Counted from the stretch's first letter, positions 1 to 10,323 are shown. The stretch: DNA of 51,902 nt from Methanobacteriota archaeon (GCA_018623995.1 JAAZUV010000001.1:1-51902), one strand, 5' to 3'. Notes: generated from the sequence alone by a model not told the origin. Translations and numbers: made by a program.

Positions 1-88
1 ACCGCATCGACGCGTTTCTGCGTAGACACCGCAATGCCTGATGAACGACGGCGAAGTATTCATCATGAATAATCTCGGGGTGAGGTCC

Positions 89-3000
89 ATGCGGAAGGTA
101 TTCTTAGGCAGTGTCCTTGTTATCCTGGGACTCCTTCCGCAAGCTTCAGCCTCGGAGGTTGCACAGCCAACAGAATTTGATATTACCTATCTGTACCCTC
201 TGTTGTCCGCTTTGTTTGTTGCCGGATTGTTGTGGAAATTTTTCGTTCCACGACAACTTTCAGCGCTGCAAGTCGCATTTGAAATTGATGACAATCTCTA
301 CGAAGTACATCGATTGACACGAACCATTGACGATGCTCGGGAGATTCTACAACAAGGCCGTGTAGCCTTTGGTGTTGGACTCTACATGATGGGGATGCTC
401 GGTGTCCTCCTTTTGATTTCCGAGCTTATTTTCCAACCTGAGGTTTATTTCGAGCCGAACTTGTGGATTATTGGTTTGTTTGTCCTTCTTCCAATTCTTA
501 TCTCTCCTTGGGAAACCATGAACGCTCAACTGGCCGGTAAAGGGGATACGAGAATCGGTGCAACCTCGATTGGCGTTGGTGTTCGGCGTATTCTAACGCT
601 TTCCATACTTCTGTTTACTACCCTGATTGCGCTCTTTTATGGTATGAACCAAAACGATGGAAGAATCACTCCTGTCTGGTTAGCAATTACCATGTTGGTC
701 TTCATGGCACCAACGATCCTTGCGTACGGTCGCATCATGGGCGCCTCCTGGAACATGCTCCTCGTGAACAAGTGGAGAACAGCGAACGGTCGAAAGAATC
801 CAATCGATCCTGACAAGCCTTCATTTGTCAACCGATTGTTTTCCTTGCTCCTTGTCTTGTTTTTGATTACCATGCCAATTACGGCATTGAATGGAATTGT
901 GACCGTGTTTCATGTCCTCTACAACAGTCCAGACAACAGTGAAGATATCTTGAATTTTGGTGGAATCATTGGTCACTCCATCTATGTACGGATTGATCTT
1001 ATTTCCGAGTTTTTGTTCCATTGGGAATTCATTAAATCCATGCCTCAATTCCTGTCGTTCTATCTTTCGTTGAACATTGCGATTGTTGGTCTAGCGTTTA
1101 TTTTTGAACTTACAAGAAACTTGATTCTTGGTGGGCAGACATTCGGCGGAATGTTTGGTGTTACGCTTGATACACCGCGTGAAATTCGTACCGAAGAGGC
1201 TGCACAGGGGCGTCAAATTTCATTTGCATTTGCTGGATTTTCTGGTTATACTGTGCTCCTCCTCCTCCTCGTTTGTTACAAGGAATTCGGGGATCTCATG
1301 CCGTTTACTTCCGACTTGGAAAATCGAGGATTTAATGAAGAAATGCGATTGCTTGCTACATGGATGTTTATTGCAGTAGGAAACGCTGTTTTCCTCTTCA
1401 CTTGGTTGCTCTCAATTGCACGATTGTCGCCTCTTCGCCAGATTCGTTTTGATTTGGATCCAGAAGAGCGACGTGAAGGCGCGGTTATGTTGGCTGGTGG
1501 CGATTGGATGCGTGAATACATCGATAACGCTGCTCTGCAGGAGGATCTGGACGCCCTCATTCGTTTCCAAAAACAATCAATCGAAGGCGACCAATCCTTG
1601 GTTCGTCATGAAAAAGCACGAGCAAAGATGTGGTCTTGTGCCATTCGAGGATTGTGGCCAAAAGCCATCGAAGAAGCAAAGAAAGTTCTCGCTCAATCAG
1701 GTGGTGACGATGACGAGGCAAGGATGCTCATCGCTACGGGCTACATCGCGACTCGTCGATTGGATGCAGCTCGAGGTGCATTACGTGGCCTGCAACAACC
1801 TGAAGGATACGATGAGCCTGAACTTCTCGCATTCATCTGTGAATGGATTGATCCATGGCACGGTAGCGTTGATGAGGATGACTTGTGGGATTGGGAGAAC
1901 AACTCGACCATCGATCACCTGAATGAAAAGATGCGAATGCTTCGATATTGGTCCCCAACGTTTTCGAAGGAAGCCACTCAGCACAAGGACCGAATCTCTC
2001 TAGTCTCATCGATATCCAATGTTGCCACCCTACGCATGCAAAGGAAACACGAAGAAGCCTTGGAATTGGCTCTGGAATCTGTCAAGCAGGATCCGCTTGG
2101 TGTTCGACCTCGAATAGCTGCAGCATTGTGTCTGCTGGACCGAGGCGATTGGCATCAAGCCCTCTCAATTTACAAAGAACTGCGTGAAAGTGATGTTAAC
2201 GACCCTCGTGTCAAGGCACTCTCAGTCATACTCGGTCACGAAGCAGATGCGGAAGACATTGAGGTTTCATTGGTTCTTGAAAAAGGAAAGTCTTTGCGAC
2301 GATGGCTCGATGATGCTCCAGTCAACCCAGTAGCAGGTTTAGCAACGAAAGGTGGAATTGATGAAGCCATCAATGCCAATGTTATGATCGTCAACCACGA
2401 AGCCGTTCGTAGAGGGATGACACCACGTTATTCATCATCGCTTATTCATCGAATTGTCCAATTCTTCCTGCTCCCTATGATTTTCATTGTTGCAGGCATT
2501 GGCTTGGATTCTGTTTATGGAGCTGCCGAAGGTGCCGTTGCAACTGTAACGTTGTTCATCCTTCAATTTGGAATGCACCGTTTCAATCGACAGCAACGTA
2601 AACAAATCAAGCACCGGGATCAACGGTCCTTGGTTCAATATGCAAAAATGATGAAACGTTCGAAGGTTAAACCAAGTCGAGACAACATTCCGGTAGGTAC
2701 CCATCTTTTGCTGTCCGGTATCCTTGTTACAGTCAATGGTGTCGTTTTGGACATTGGTCTTCCTGGTTGGTTGACGGAACGATTGCCTAAGGATTCCGAT
2801 AAGACGATTCGATCACGATTGAAGCGCAATGCGCTTTCAATCTCAAAAAACAGACCAGGTAAACTTTCCATTCTTTCATCAGGCTGGTGGCTGAAGAGGC
2901 CAAAAGAAGAAGATTCGGACACGCCTGCTCTTGAACGATTGATCGGTCCCGTTGCCTATCGAGGCCGGCAAGCAATGGTCCAGAAAAAGACCACAGCACT

Positions 3001-3136
3001 CAACCGCTCTACGAGCCTTGGTCCGAGTCGAACGCCTGTTTCAGACCTGAATCTCTCCGACCGTAATGTTCCGACACATACCATCGCAAGCGAACGCTCC
3101 ACATACTCTGGTCCAAGAAGGCCAAGTCAGCGTTGA
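89..3136 (+). CDS. Large multi-pass membrane protein with TPR-like central region
   Basis: The function is not recognised. The reading frame is open from position 41, but I place the start at the ATG at 89 because GGTGAG lies just upstream and a signal-like stretch (MRKVFLGSVLVILGLLP) follows directly, giving 1015 aa. The N-terminal half carries about eight to ten hydrophobic segments. Roughly residues 485-760 are soluble and helical, with alternating A/L-rich pairs typical of TPR repeats (for example EEALELALESVKQDPLG). A second hydrophobic pair follows near residues 795-845, then a basic, Ser/Pro-rich tail. This suggests a membrane platform displaying a TPR protein-interaction domain. The stop overlaps the upstream end of the SHMT open frame, so co-transcription with glyA is likely. 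No enzyme motif is visible. Confidence 0.7.
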   Translation: MRKVFLGSVLVILGLLPQASASEVAQPTEFDITYLYPLLSALFVAGLLWKFFVPRQLSALQVAFEIDDNLYEVHRLTRTIDDAREILQQGRVAFGVGLYMMGMLGVLLLISELIFQPEVYFEPNLWIIGLFVLLPILISPWETMNAQLAGKGDTRIGATSIGVGVRRILTLSILLFTTLIALFYGMNQNDGRITPVWLAITMLVFMAPTILAYGRIMGASWNMLLVNKWRTANGRKNPIDPDKPSFVNRLFSLLLVLFLITMPITALNGIVTVFHVLYNSPDNSEDILNFGGIIGHSIYVRIDLISEFLFHWEFIKSMPQFLSFYLSLNIAIVGLAFIFELTRNLILGGQTFGGMFGVTLDTPREIRTEEAAQGRQISFAFAGFSGYTVLLLLLVCYKEFGDLMPFTSDLENRGFNEEMRLLATWMFIAVGNAVFLFTWLLSIARLSPLRQIRFDLDPEERREGAVMLAGGDWMREYIDNAALQEDLDALIRFQKQSIEGDQSLVRHEKARAKMWSCAIRGLWPKAIEEAKKVLAQSGGDDDEARMLIATGYIATRRLDAARGALRGLQQPEGYDEPELLAFICEWIDPWHGSVDEDDLWDWENNSTIDHLNEKMRMLRYWSPTFSKEATQHKDRISLVSSISNVATLRMQRKHEEALELALESVKQDPLGVRPRIAAALCLLDRGDWHQALSIYKELRESDVNDPRVKALSVILGHEADAEDIEVSLVLEKGKSLRRWLDDAPVNPVAGLATKGGIDEAINANVMIVNHEAVRRGMTPRYSSSLIHRIVQFFLLPMIFIVAGIGLDSVYGAAEGAVATVTLFILQFGMHRFNRQQRKQIKHRDQRSLVQYAKMMKRSKVKPSRDNIPVGTHLLLSGILVTVNGVVLDIGLPGWLTERLPKDSDKTIRSRLKRNALSISKNRPGKLSILSSGWWLKRPKEEDSDTPALERLIGPVAYRGRQAMVQKKTTALNRSTSLGPSRTPVSDLNLSDRNVPTHTIASERSTYSGPRRPSQR

Positions 3137-3189
3137 ACTCTTGTTGGTCGCTTCACAGGATTCATGAACCTCGTTGCCCAGCGTCCTGC

Positions 3190-4482
3190 ATGGGAAATCT
3201 CTCTCCTCGTGATTCGGTGAACGCAGTCCTCGATGCATCTGCGAAAAGTGCACGATTGTACGGCCACGGCCTCGGTATGATTGCCTCTGAAAACATCATT
3301 TCACCCAATGTTAAACGGGCAATTAATTCCGATCTTCACGGGAGATATGCAGAAGGTTTGCCCGGTAAGAGGTATTATCAAGGCTGTGATGATTTCGACA
3401 CAATCGAGGATATTGGAATCAATCTAGCAAAAAAGGTCTTTCAAGCAAACTTTGCTAACATTCAATCAACCTCTGGCACCGTTTCAAACATTGGTGCCCT
3501 GAAAGCTCTTGCAAAACCTGGTGATGCAATCACCGCCGTCTCAACCGCCGATGGGGGACACATTTCCCATGCTCGAATGGGTGCTGTAGGATTGCGTGAT
3601 CTCAATGTTTCCACGTATCCATGGGACGAGGATAGGATGGAACCCGATGTCGATGCTTCTTGTGCTCTCATTCGAGAGGTACAGCCCCGAATTACTCTGG
3701 TAGGACAATCGGTGTTCCTGTTCCCTACACCGTTGAAAGAACTCGCTGATGCAGCGCATGAGGTCGGATCAACAGTGATGTACGATGGTGCGCATGTTCT
3801 CGGACTTATTGCTGGTGGAGTCTTCCAAGATCCGTTGCGTGAAGGTGCTGATATCATGACGGGTTCGTCACACAAAACCTTCCCTGGCCCTCAAGGAGGA
3901 TTTCTGCTATCATCAAGCGAAGACGCGTCGTTCCATCGACGCCTCAACAATGCCATGTTCCCTGGTGTTTGCTCTTCTTACCATTTGCATCACGTTGCAG
4001 GAAAAGTCGTTGCACTTGCTGAATTTGAGGCGTTTGGTCAAGCCTATGCCAGTGATATTGTCCGTAATGCAAAAGCCTTCGCTGAGTCACTCGCTGCAGA
4101 AGGGTTTGATGTTCTCGCCGAGTCAAGAGGCTATACGGCATCGCATCAGGTTCTCACACGCCACGGCGAAACTGATTCAGGTGCAGGTGCGATCGCTGCA
4201 CGTAAACTCGAGGATGCTGGCATAATTACAAACATGAACATGCTCCCTGGAGATACAAAGGCAATGTCCCCATCTGGACTACGCCTCGGCGTTCAAGAAT
4301 TGACACGTGTCGGCATGGGCGTCAATGAAATGGCGGAAGTTGCATCACTCTATGCACGAGTCTTGCTGAAGCAGGAAGCACCTGAGCAGGTCCGTCATGA
4401 TGTTCAGCACTTGAAATCCGATTTCCAACATGTCCAATACTGCTTTGATTCCGAATCGATCCCTGCTTACGAAGGGATGTGA
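3190..4482 (+). CDS. glyA: Serine hydroxymethyltransferase
   Basis: PLP enzyme interconverting serine and glycine and supplying C1 units to a folate or methanopterin carrier. Family landmarks are IASEN near residue 30, the segment PGKRYYQGCDDFD, a DGAHVLG strand carrying the PLP-contacting Asp and His, and the Schiff-base lysine in GSSHKTFPGPQGG (K229 from this start). I chose the ATG at 3190 because IASEN then sits at the usual distance from the N terminus. The frame is open upstream to a TTG at 3133 that overlaps the previous stop, so a 19-residue longer form is possible; neither start has a clear ribosome site. Length (430 aa) is normal for an archaeal or bacterial SHMT. The stop overlaps the next gene by 4 nt (GTGA). 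Confidence 0.93.
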   Translation: MGNLSPRDSVNAVLDASAKSARLYGHGLGMIASENIISPNVKRAINSDLHGRYAEGLPGKRYYQGCDDFDTIEDIGINLAKKVFQANFANIQSTSGTVSNIGALKALAKPGDAITAVSTADGGHISHARMGAVGLRDLNVSTYPWDEDRMEPDVDASCALIREVQPRITLVGQSVFLFPTPLKELADAAHEVGSTVMYDGAHVLGLIAGGVFQDPLREGADIMTGSSHKTFPGPQGGFLLSSSEDASFHRRLNNAMFPGVCSSYHLHHVAGKVVALAEFEAFGQAYASDIVRNAKAFAESLAAEGFDVLAESRGYTASHQVLTRHGETDSGAGAIAARKLEDAGIITNMNMLPGDTKAMSPSGLRLGVQELTRVGMGVNEMAEVASLYARVLLKQEAPEQVRHDVQHLKSDFQHVQYCFDSESIPAYEGM

Positions 4483-5498
4483 GGTTCATCGAACCAACCG
4501 TTTCGTTGGGCATCGTTCCAAAACGTGGCCAACTTATCCATCCATTGTTCGGTGAAGTCCTTCTTTGGAGACAACACGAATTCCATTCGTGGTGGAATCA
4601 GTTTGAAGCCATCATCGATCATCCGTTAAGCCGCACATTCATCAACGGCGTTGTTGATTCTTTGGAGTTCAAGAACACGATGCCTAGAATTGGTGGATTG
4701 TTTCGGAAAAAGAAGTTCAAGAAAGAATCCAATCACATTGGGGGCCAACTCGGTTGGGGTGCCTTTCAACTTGAGAACCAAAACGTCGTCCAAAGTGCTC
4801 ATCCATTGCTTTCTGTTGCATTAGGACAGTACCTCCTAGAAGTGTATCATGAACAGCGATTCAAGGTGAGATGGGTTGAGCCAAGGCCACAAACCGTACA
4901 GCTTGAAATCGAAGCATCCCCTGAATTACCTCATCCAAAGCCTGTCGAATCTTTGCCTTGGTCCATCGACGGTGAGGTGAAAATTACAGACTCATCCTTG
5001 ATGCTTGACCAACACTCCATGAATGAATTGAAGTTTGAGGGTGAGCGTGTCGTCTTGATTCCAATCGAATCGATGGAACGGTTTCTTCTTGGGTGTCTTC
5101 CCTATGTCCCACAACAGGATGTGAAATGGTTCGATGTAAACTCCTGCGAATTTGATACGCTCGAAAACCTCCTAAGAGCAATTATTCAATCAATTTCTGA
5201 CATGTTTCTCAAAAGTGAACAACCCGTCTACATTATCGAAGAATCGAGTTGGATCGCATACATCGAGAATTACATCTGCGAGCGTGGATGGGGCGATGCA
5301 CACGTTACGAACTACGACACATCGGACTATACTTTAGAATTAACAATACCCATGCAAAGTCAACTTCCATTCACGATTGGATTGTTGTGTGGAATGTGGG
5401 AACGTGCTCATGGGCGAGCCTATCAATTATTGCTAAGAATGGAAAATGATACTTTTACCGCCAAAATCCAATCTTTGCTTGATTATGAAAATCAGTGA
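4479..5498 (+). CDS. Hypothetical protein
   Basis: I do not recognise this 339-aa protein. It starts at a GTG that overlaps the SHMT stop codon (GTGA), so it is translationally coupled to glyA. There is no signal peptide or clear membrane segment, so it is probably cytosolic. Residues about 80-125 read like an alpha/beta ligand-binding module (basic KKKFKK patch, then GGQLGWGAFQLEN and a helix ending EVYHEQRFKVRWVEP). The C-terminal third (FTIGLLCGMWERAHGR) resembles the end of V4R-like domains, where a hydrophobic helix closes the fold, but this likeness is weak and I do not rely on it. A T-tract terminator follows about 20 nt after the stop. Confidence 0.6.
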   Translation: MRFIEPTVSLGIVPKRGQLIHPLFGEVLLWRQHEFHSWWNQFEAIIDHPLSRTFINGVVDSLEFKNTMPRIGGLFRKKKFKKESNHIGGQLGWGAFQLENQNVVQSAHPLLSVALGQYLLEVYHEQRFKVRWVEPRPQTVQLEIEASPELPHPKPVESLPWSIDGEVKITDSSLMLDQHSMNELKFEGERVVLIPIESMERFLLGCLPYVPQQDVKWFDVNSCEFDTLENLLRAIIQSISDMFLKSEQPVYIIEESSWIAYIENYICERGWGDAHVTNYDTSDYTLELTIPMQSQLPFTIGLLCGMWERAHGRAYQLLLRMENDTFTAKIQSLLDYENQ

Positions 5499-5513
5499 TT
5501 GTCTCCGTATTTG

Positions 5514-5526
5514 CTTTCATTTTTTT
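5514..5526 (+). terminator. T-tract terminator after the glyA unit
   Basis: Seven consecutive T residues (5520-5526) lie in a T-rich stretch shortly after the stop codon at 5498. Archaeal RNA polymerase terminates at such non-template T-runs without needing a hairpin. The site separates the 89-5498 unit from the surface-protein gene downstream. A short inverted repeat (GGTTC/GAACC, 5543-5558) follows and may belong to the next promoter region. Confidence 0.5.
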
Positions 5527-5599
5527 GAGCAAACAAGGTCAAGGTTCATAACCGAACCATGTCGTCGTGAGAGTAGTCAAGAAGCGGAGGCTACATCCT

Positions 5600-8500
5600 A
5601 TGTCACTTAATCACAACCAAATGGCGTACGCAGCAATCATCTCAACCCTCATTTTTGGATCCCTCTTTGTGGGTATCAGTGGGTTCTATCAAACATCATC
5701 GGGCGTTGGTGATTTTGACAGCGCTGCTGAAGAAGAGATTACACCTCAAATCGAAATTTCATCCGGTGATGCAATTGACACCGATGGAGATGGCTTGCCT
5801 GATGTTTTGGAAGAGTCTCAATACGGTACGCTGAAAGACGATCCTGACACCGACAATGACGGTATGAGTGATGGTTGGGAAGTCGCTCATGGCCTTAATC
5901 CACTTGACAGTGGTGAAGCTGAAGAAGCTGAGGAAGAGTCTGGTTCCACAAACCAAGCTGATGGTGCAGAAGTAAGCAACGAAAGCGATTCGTGGCCTGA
6001 CCCAACCCAAGGAAAGTACGGTGACCCTGACAACGATGGTCTCACCAACGAGCAAGAAGCTGAATTGGGAACTGATCCTCAGCGAGCAGACACAGACAAC
6101 GATGGTTTGAACGACCGTTGGGAATCGATTTACACCATGAACGTCTCATCACCAGACGGAACGGTAACATTGTTCAATCCTCTGTCCGGAAACTGGGATT
6201 GTTCACTTCTCAACGGCCCACTCGAGCAAACACTTGCAGACATCCTTGAAGGATTTGAGGGTGCGCCAAGTTGGGAAGAATTGGAAAGCCCACTCGGCCG
6301 TCACTCCTGTGACCAAGTACTTGATTTCGATGACGATGGGCTGTTGAACTTCCAAGAGGAAGCATACGGAACCAACCCTGCTGCAAAGGATTCAGACAAC
6401 GATATGCTCCCTGACATTCTCGAAGTCAACAACGCCAACATGATTCTTGATTTCCAACTTGGTTCGAACTGTGGTGAACCTGTCATTACACCTCCTTCAC
6501 AACGTCTTCCAACCGCTGCTCCATTTGCCGATGAAGTGAGTGCATCGTGGTTTTTGTCGGACATGGATGGAGATGGCTATCTCAACGGGCCAAGTGACTG
6601 GGATACCGATGGTGACGGAATGCCAGACGGATTCGAGTATTGTTTCTCATTCAAGGACAACCATCCATTCGGCGTCTCAAACCCACAGAAAGCCGTTTCA
6701 GAACTGCTCAGCCCGTCCAATGCATCGGACGGATACAACGACTGGGATGAAGACGGTCTCAACAATCTTGAGGAGTATCAAGTTGCCCTCAAATTCGATC
6801 TCGTAAACGGGCTCCCATCCTTCACATCACCTTGGACTGAAGATACAGACCAAGACGGGATGCCTGATGGTTGGGAAGCGAGCCAATACAACCGGACGAC
6901 ACTTGAGTATCCTCTTAACCCACGGAACGCAAGCAACGCAAACGATGACATCGATTTCGATGGATGGGATTCAGATGGTGATGGTGACGTTGTCTTTGAT
7001 GACCTCGAACTAACGACAACTGTTGTCGATGTTTATGTTGAGAAAGGTGATTATGTCACAGCAAACTCAACCGTTGCACGAGGCCAATACACACTCGGCG
7101 GTGGTAACAAGCAAACCGTCTATCTCGTGGCTCCTGTTGATGGATACGTATACCATATCAACGTAGCACCCGGTGATCAGGTAGAATCCCGATTGTTTGT
7201 TTGGATGAACGTTGTGGAAGAATCCGAACGATTCACCAACTTGATGGAATATGAGGCTCGATTTGATGAAAACGGCAATGCTGTTGGTCGCTCAACAGAC
7301 CCAACACATGGAGACACGGATCTCGACGGTCTCCTCGACGGAATCGAAGTCGGTGGCTGGGAGATTCTGGTTGTCAACCGAGGCGTGCAATTGACGTGGG
7401 TTGTTTCGGATCCAGGACTTGCTGATACTGATTCGGATGGCCTTTCGGACTTTGTTGAGTTCTCCTCGGCCTGCGATGGTCAAGGATCCAACGCTTCCAA
7501 CGTTGATACAGATGGTGACGGTGAAAGTGATCAGCAAGAAGCTGTACTCGGCTACATTTTCGAAGGTGAACAATACTTTACCTCGGCTTGTATGTTTGAC
7601 ACCGACAACGATGGACTTGAAGACGGAGAGGAGGTTATCGCTGGTGCAGATAACTTCGTGACGCATGCCAACAACTCGGATACGGATGACGACGGTCTAA
7701 TCGATGGCAATGAAATTCTGTTTGTTCCACGACCGTTCCAATACGAAACCAATCCACTGATCAACGACACGGATGCTGACGGAATGCTTGATGGATGGGA
7801 AATGCAAGTCAAGTCCACAGAAGAGAACACCAATTCCCACTCTCTATGGGTTGCAATCTCAAATTGGGATCGACCCGGATGCACCGAGAGTACATCCAAC
7901 AGTTGTCTAATGGAACCTGGGGGCTATGTTTGGATCAATTGGCTCGGTGGCTTTGAGTTGCAGAAGAAGTACGAGGTTCATGAAATGAATCTCTCAGGAT
8001 TTGACATGCCCGGCAACCCTCTCTGCGATGGATGCAAAGGGCGTTGGGCTCTTGACCCTTCTCTCAATTCGTTGAAGGATGATACATACGATATTGACAA
8101 CGATACGCTGCCGAATGGTGCTGAATCTCCTACAAACTGGAATACAAACCCAGTCGACGATGATACTGATGGTGACAAACTCCCGGATGGTTGGGAAGTG
8201 CAATACTCGTACGAAGCAATCAACAATAATCTCGTTGATAATGCGACCATCAATGCATACGGCGCTCGTGGTGTAATGGACCCTTCAATGGCAGACAGTG
8301 ACCTTGACGGAATCAATGATGGAGAGGAAGACCCAGATCAGGATGGTCTCAACCGTACAGGTCTGATTAGGAAATACTGCCCAGGTTACAATGATTCAAC
8401 CAATGCTGAGTGCAACATTGACCCTGATACACCTGATGGAATGAAGTTCTACAACAACCTCGAGAACTACACCAACTATGAGGAATTGCAAAACGGTACA

Positions 8501-8761
8501 AACCCAGTAAGCAACGACACAGATGGTGACGCTTGGGAAGACGGCCCAGAAGTGTATTACATGGATCACGATGATGATGGAATGGCTACCGGTTGGGAGT
8601 ATCACTTTGAATTTGACCCATTTGATGGGGCAGACCGGCTTGTGGATAGTGATGGCGACGGCCACACAAATTACTGTGAGTTCAAGTGGGATACTAACCC
8701 ACGAAACCCAGTCAGTTTCCCTGGTCAAGGTGAATTGTGCGATCCGTTTGAAGGTCAGTGA
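5600..8761 (+). CDS. Secreted calcium-binding (thrombospondin type 3 repeat) surface protein with an inserted lipoyl-like barrel
   Basis: A 1053-aa acidic exported protein. The start at 5600 is chosen because GGAGG lies 9 nt upstream; the open frame extends to a GTG at 5567. The N terminus has one hydrophobic segment (AAIISTLIFGSLFVGISGF), a signal peptide or anchor. Most of the rest consists of DxDxDGxxD repeats (for example DTDGDGLPD), many paired with DGWE, typical of thrombospondin type 3 / calcium-binding repeats on cell surfaces. Around residues 474-538 the repeats are interrupted by a segment containing APVDGYVYHINVAPGDQVE, which reads like a barrel-sandwich-hybrid (lipoyl/HlyD-like) fold but has no modifiable lysine at the hairpin. 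No C-terminal anchor is visible. The next gene begins 3 nt after the stop, so the two are probably co-expressed surface components. Confidence 0.85.
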   Translation: MSLNHNQMAYAAIISTLIFGSLFVGISGFYQTSSGVGDFDSAAEEEITPQIEISSGDAIDTDGDGLPDVLEESQYGTLKDDPDTDNDGMSDGWEVAHGLNPLDSGEAEEAEEESGSTNQADGAEVSNESDSWPDPTQGKYGDPDNDGLTNEQEAELGTDPQRADTDNDGLNDRWESIYTMNVSSPDGTVTLFNPLSGNWDCSLLNGPLEQTLADILEGFEGAPSWEELESPLGRHSCDQVLDFDDDGLLNFQEEAYGTNPAAKDSDNDMLPDILEVNNANMILDFQLGSNCGEPVITPPSQRLPTAAPFADEVSASWFLSDMDGDGYLNGPSDWDTDGDGMPDGFEYCFSFKDNHPFGVSNPQKAVSELLSPSNASDGYNDWDEDGLNNLEEYQVALKFDLVNGLPSFTSPWTEDTDQDGMPDGWEASQYNRTTLEYPLNPRNASNANDDIDFDGWDSDGDGDVVFDDLELTTTVVDVYVEKGDYVTANSTVARGQYTLGGGNKQTVYLVAPVDGYVYHINVAPGDQVESRLFVWMNVVEESERFTNLMEYEARFDENGNAVGRSTDPTHGDTDLDGLLDGIEVGGWEILVVNRGVQLTWVVSDPGLADTDSDGLSDFVEFSSACDGQGSNASNVDTDGDGESDQQEAVLGYIFEGEQYFTSACMFDTDNDGLEDGEEVIAGADNFVTHANNSDTDDDGLIDGNEILFVPRPFQYETNPLINDTDADGMLDGWEMQVKSTEENTNSHSLWVAISNWDRPGCTESTSNSCLMEPGGYVWINWLGGFELQKKYEVHEMNLSGFDMPGNPLCDGCKGRWALDPSLNSLKDDTYDIDNDTLPNGAESPTNWNTNPVDDDTDGDKLPDGWEVQYSYEAINNNLVDNATINAYGARGVMDPSMADSDLDGINDGEEDPDQDGLNRTGLIRKYCPGYNDSTNAECNIDPDTPDGMKFYNNLENYTNYEELQNGTNPVSNDTDGDAWEDGPEVYYMDHDDDGMATGWEYHFEFDPFDGADRLVDSDGDGHTNYCEFKWDTNPRNPVSFPGQGELCDPFEGQ

Positions 8762-8764
8762 AGT

Positions 8765-10294
8765 ATGTTGAGAAGGACCAAAACAGCTCATTTGCTCGTT
8801 TTGTGTTTGATGTTCAACGTCGTATCCTTCGCAGGGACTGCAACCAATACAGCAACGGAACCAGAGATTTCATTCGACCAAGTCGATGGAATGCATGCTG
8901 CTTCAAACCTGAATCTGTCTGGTGACTCAACTGTTCCTCTTACTTCAGTAGAGATTACTGTTTGGAATATTTCCCAACCTGACCAATGGGATCTCATTGC
9001 TTCAAGCCCTTACCTTGACCGAGTCGTTCCCTATACTGATTCAGTTACTGAACTGACAAGGTGGTCATGGGAACATGCTTTCAGTCTGGACTCAATAGAT
9101 TGCACTTGTTACATCGAAATATCGTTGCTTGAGCAGACAGATTTGATTTCATTTGGTTTGATTGCATACATTGGCGATGAGCACCATCGCCCAGTATTGA
9201 AGCATGCTTTGGACACCAGTAGCAGCCAAATGTATTCAACGAAGATATTCAATGACAATTCACTTGATTTGTCATTCAGTTTTTTGCTGCCTCCGTTCCA
9301 AATTGAGTCGTTCGATGAAAACGAACAGATTCTCTCAAACGTTCGGATTTGTCCTGCACCATTTGGCATCTGTTCGGAATCCTACAAAAGTCTCCACAGC
9401 ACAGATGTAACATTCGACAAGATACTTTCAATCGAGGTTGATGCCGATGCACAATCGATTCAAGATGGGTATTATCTCTTGCAGGTACAGATTCAAGATC
9501 TTTATCTCACATTATCGAACAACATCACACAGTTTGTTGTTGTTGATCAATCCAAACCTGTTGTGAACCTCTCGGCTATCGATGAGGTCATTGAATCTCA
9601 ACCAATCTTGGTTGATATCGATGTAGATGACGGATACGAAGGATCAGCGTATACCATCACGTGGAGCATCACAGAACCAGACGGTACGCCCCGTGCTGTT
9701 TTGGAATCAGAGATCCTTGAGGACAATCGTTTGCACTTCGAACCGACAAAGGCAGGAGTATACCGTGTCAATGCCTTGGTTCGTGATATTGGTGGTCATT
9801 TGGTGACAGTAAATCATAACGTGAGTGTCAGAAATGTCGGTCCGATGATCGAAATCCGATTCGATGGGTTCCTTGTAGAAAACGATTCAATCGTTACAAT
9901 TCCATCTTCTGGCAACTGGACATTTAGTGCGAATGAAACAATGGACACATCCAACGATCAAGATACCCTCGAATACACGTGGTTCGTCGATGGAAAAACA
10001 CTCTTCAGCGGTAAATCCTTCCTCGCATCTGAAGACCTTCAACAAACCAATTATCGGGAAATAAGGGTACAAGTTACGGATGATGATGGACAATCCTCTG
10101 AATTGTTCTTCCAAGTTGTCCAACAAGAGGATCTCGATTCTGAATCGAATTCTGGTTCGATTCTCGCATCGACAGTTTCACTTCTCTTCGTATTCTCTAT
10201 TGCTTTACTTGTTTACATACGTCAACGCAATCAATCCGAATCAAACACGGGCTTTGCAAAATGGACTGAACGGGCCAAAGAGCCAAAGAATTGA
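8765..10294 (+). CDS. Membrane-anchored surface protein with Ig/PKD-like domains
   Basis: A 509-aa protein with an N-terminal signal peptide (HLLVLCLMFNVVSFAGTA) and one transmembrane helix near the C terminus (about residues 466-485, LASTVSLLFVFSIALLVYI) followed by a short charged tail. This predicts a type I topology with the bulk outside the cell. The ectodomain is beta-rich; from about residue 250 it contains two units ending in patterns such as YRVNALVRDIGG and REIRVQVTDDDGQ, which resemble PKD or cadherin-like Ig folds. Several N-x-S/T sequons are present. It starts 3 nt after the calcium-repeat protein, so the pair probably forms a surface assembly. The exact function is unknown. Confidence 0.75.
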   Translation: MLRRTKTAHLLVLCLMFNVVSFAGTATNTATEPEISFDQVDGMHAASNLNLSGDSTVPLTSVEITVWNISQPDQWDLIASSPYLDRVVPYTDSVTELTRWSWEHAFSLDSIDCTCYIEISLLEQTDLISFGLIAYIGDEHHRPVLKHALDTSSSQMYSTKIFNDNSLDLSFSFLLPPFQIESFDENEQILSNVRICPAPFGICSESYKSLHSTDVTFDKILSIEVDADAQSIQDGYYLLQVQIQDLYLTLSNNITQFVVVDQSKPVVNLSAIDEVIESQPILVDIDVDDGYEGSAYTITWSITEPDGTPRAVLESEILEDNRLHFEPTKAGVYRVNALVRDIGGHLVTVNHNVSVRNVGPMIEIRFDGFLVENDSIVTIPSSGNWTFSANETMDTSNDQDTLEYTWFVDGKTLFSGKSFLASEDLQQTNYREIRVQVTDDDGQSSELFFQVVQQEDLDSESNSGSILASTVSLLFVFSIALLVYIRQRNQSESNTGFAKWTERAKEPKN

Positions 10295-10323
10295 TTAAAG
10301 AACTGTGACGTTTGGATGATATT

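Noticed and set aside
3133..3189. TTG start of glyA at the overlap with the previous stop
   Set aside because: It adds residues rich in Cys, Trp and His that SHMT proteins do not have; kept only as an alternative.
5700..8700. Repeated DNA pattern as a possible CRISPR or tandem DNA repeat
   Set aside because: The repetition is at protein level (DxDxDG calcium repeats) without constant DNA repeats or spacers.
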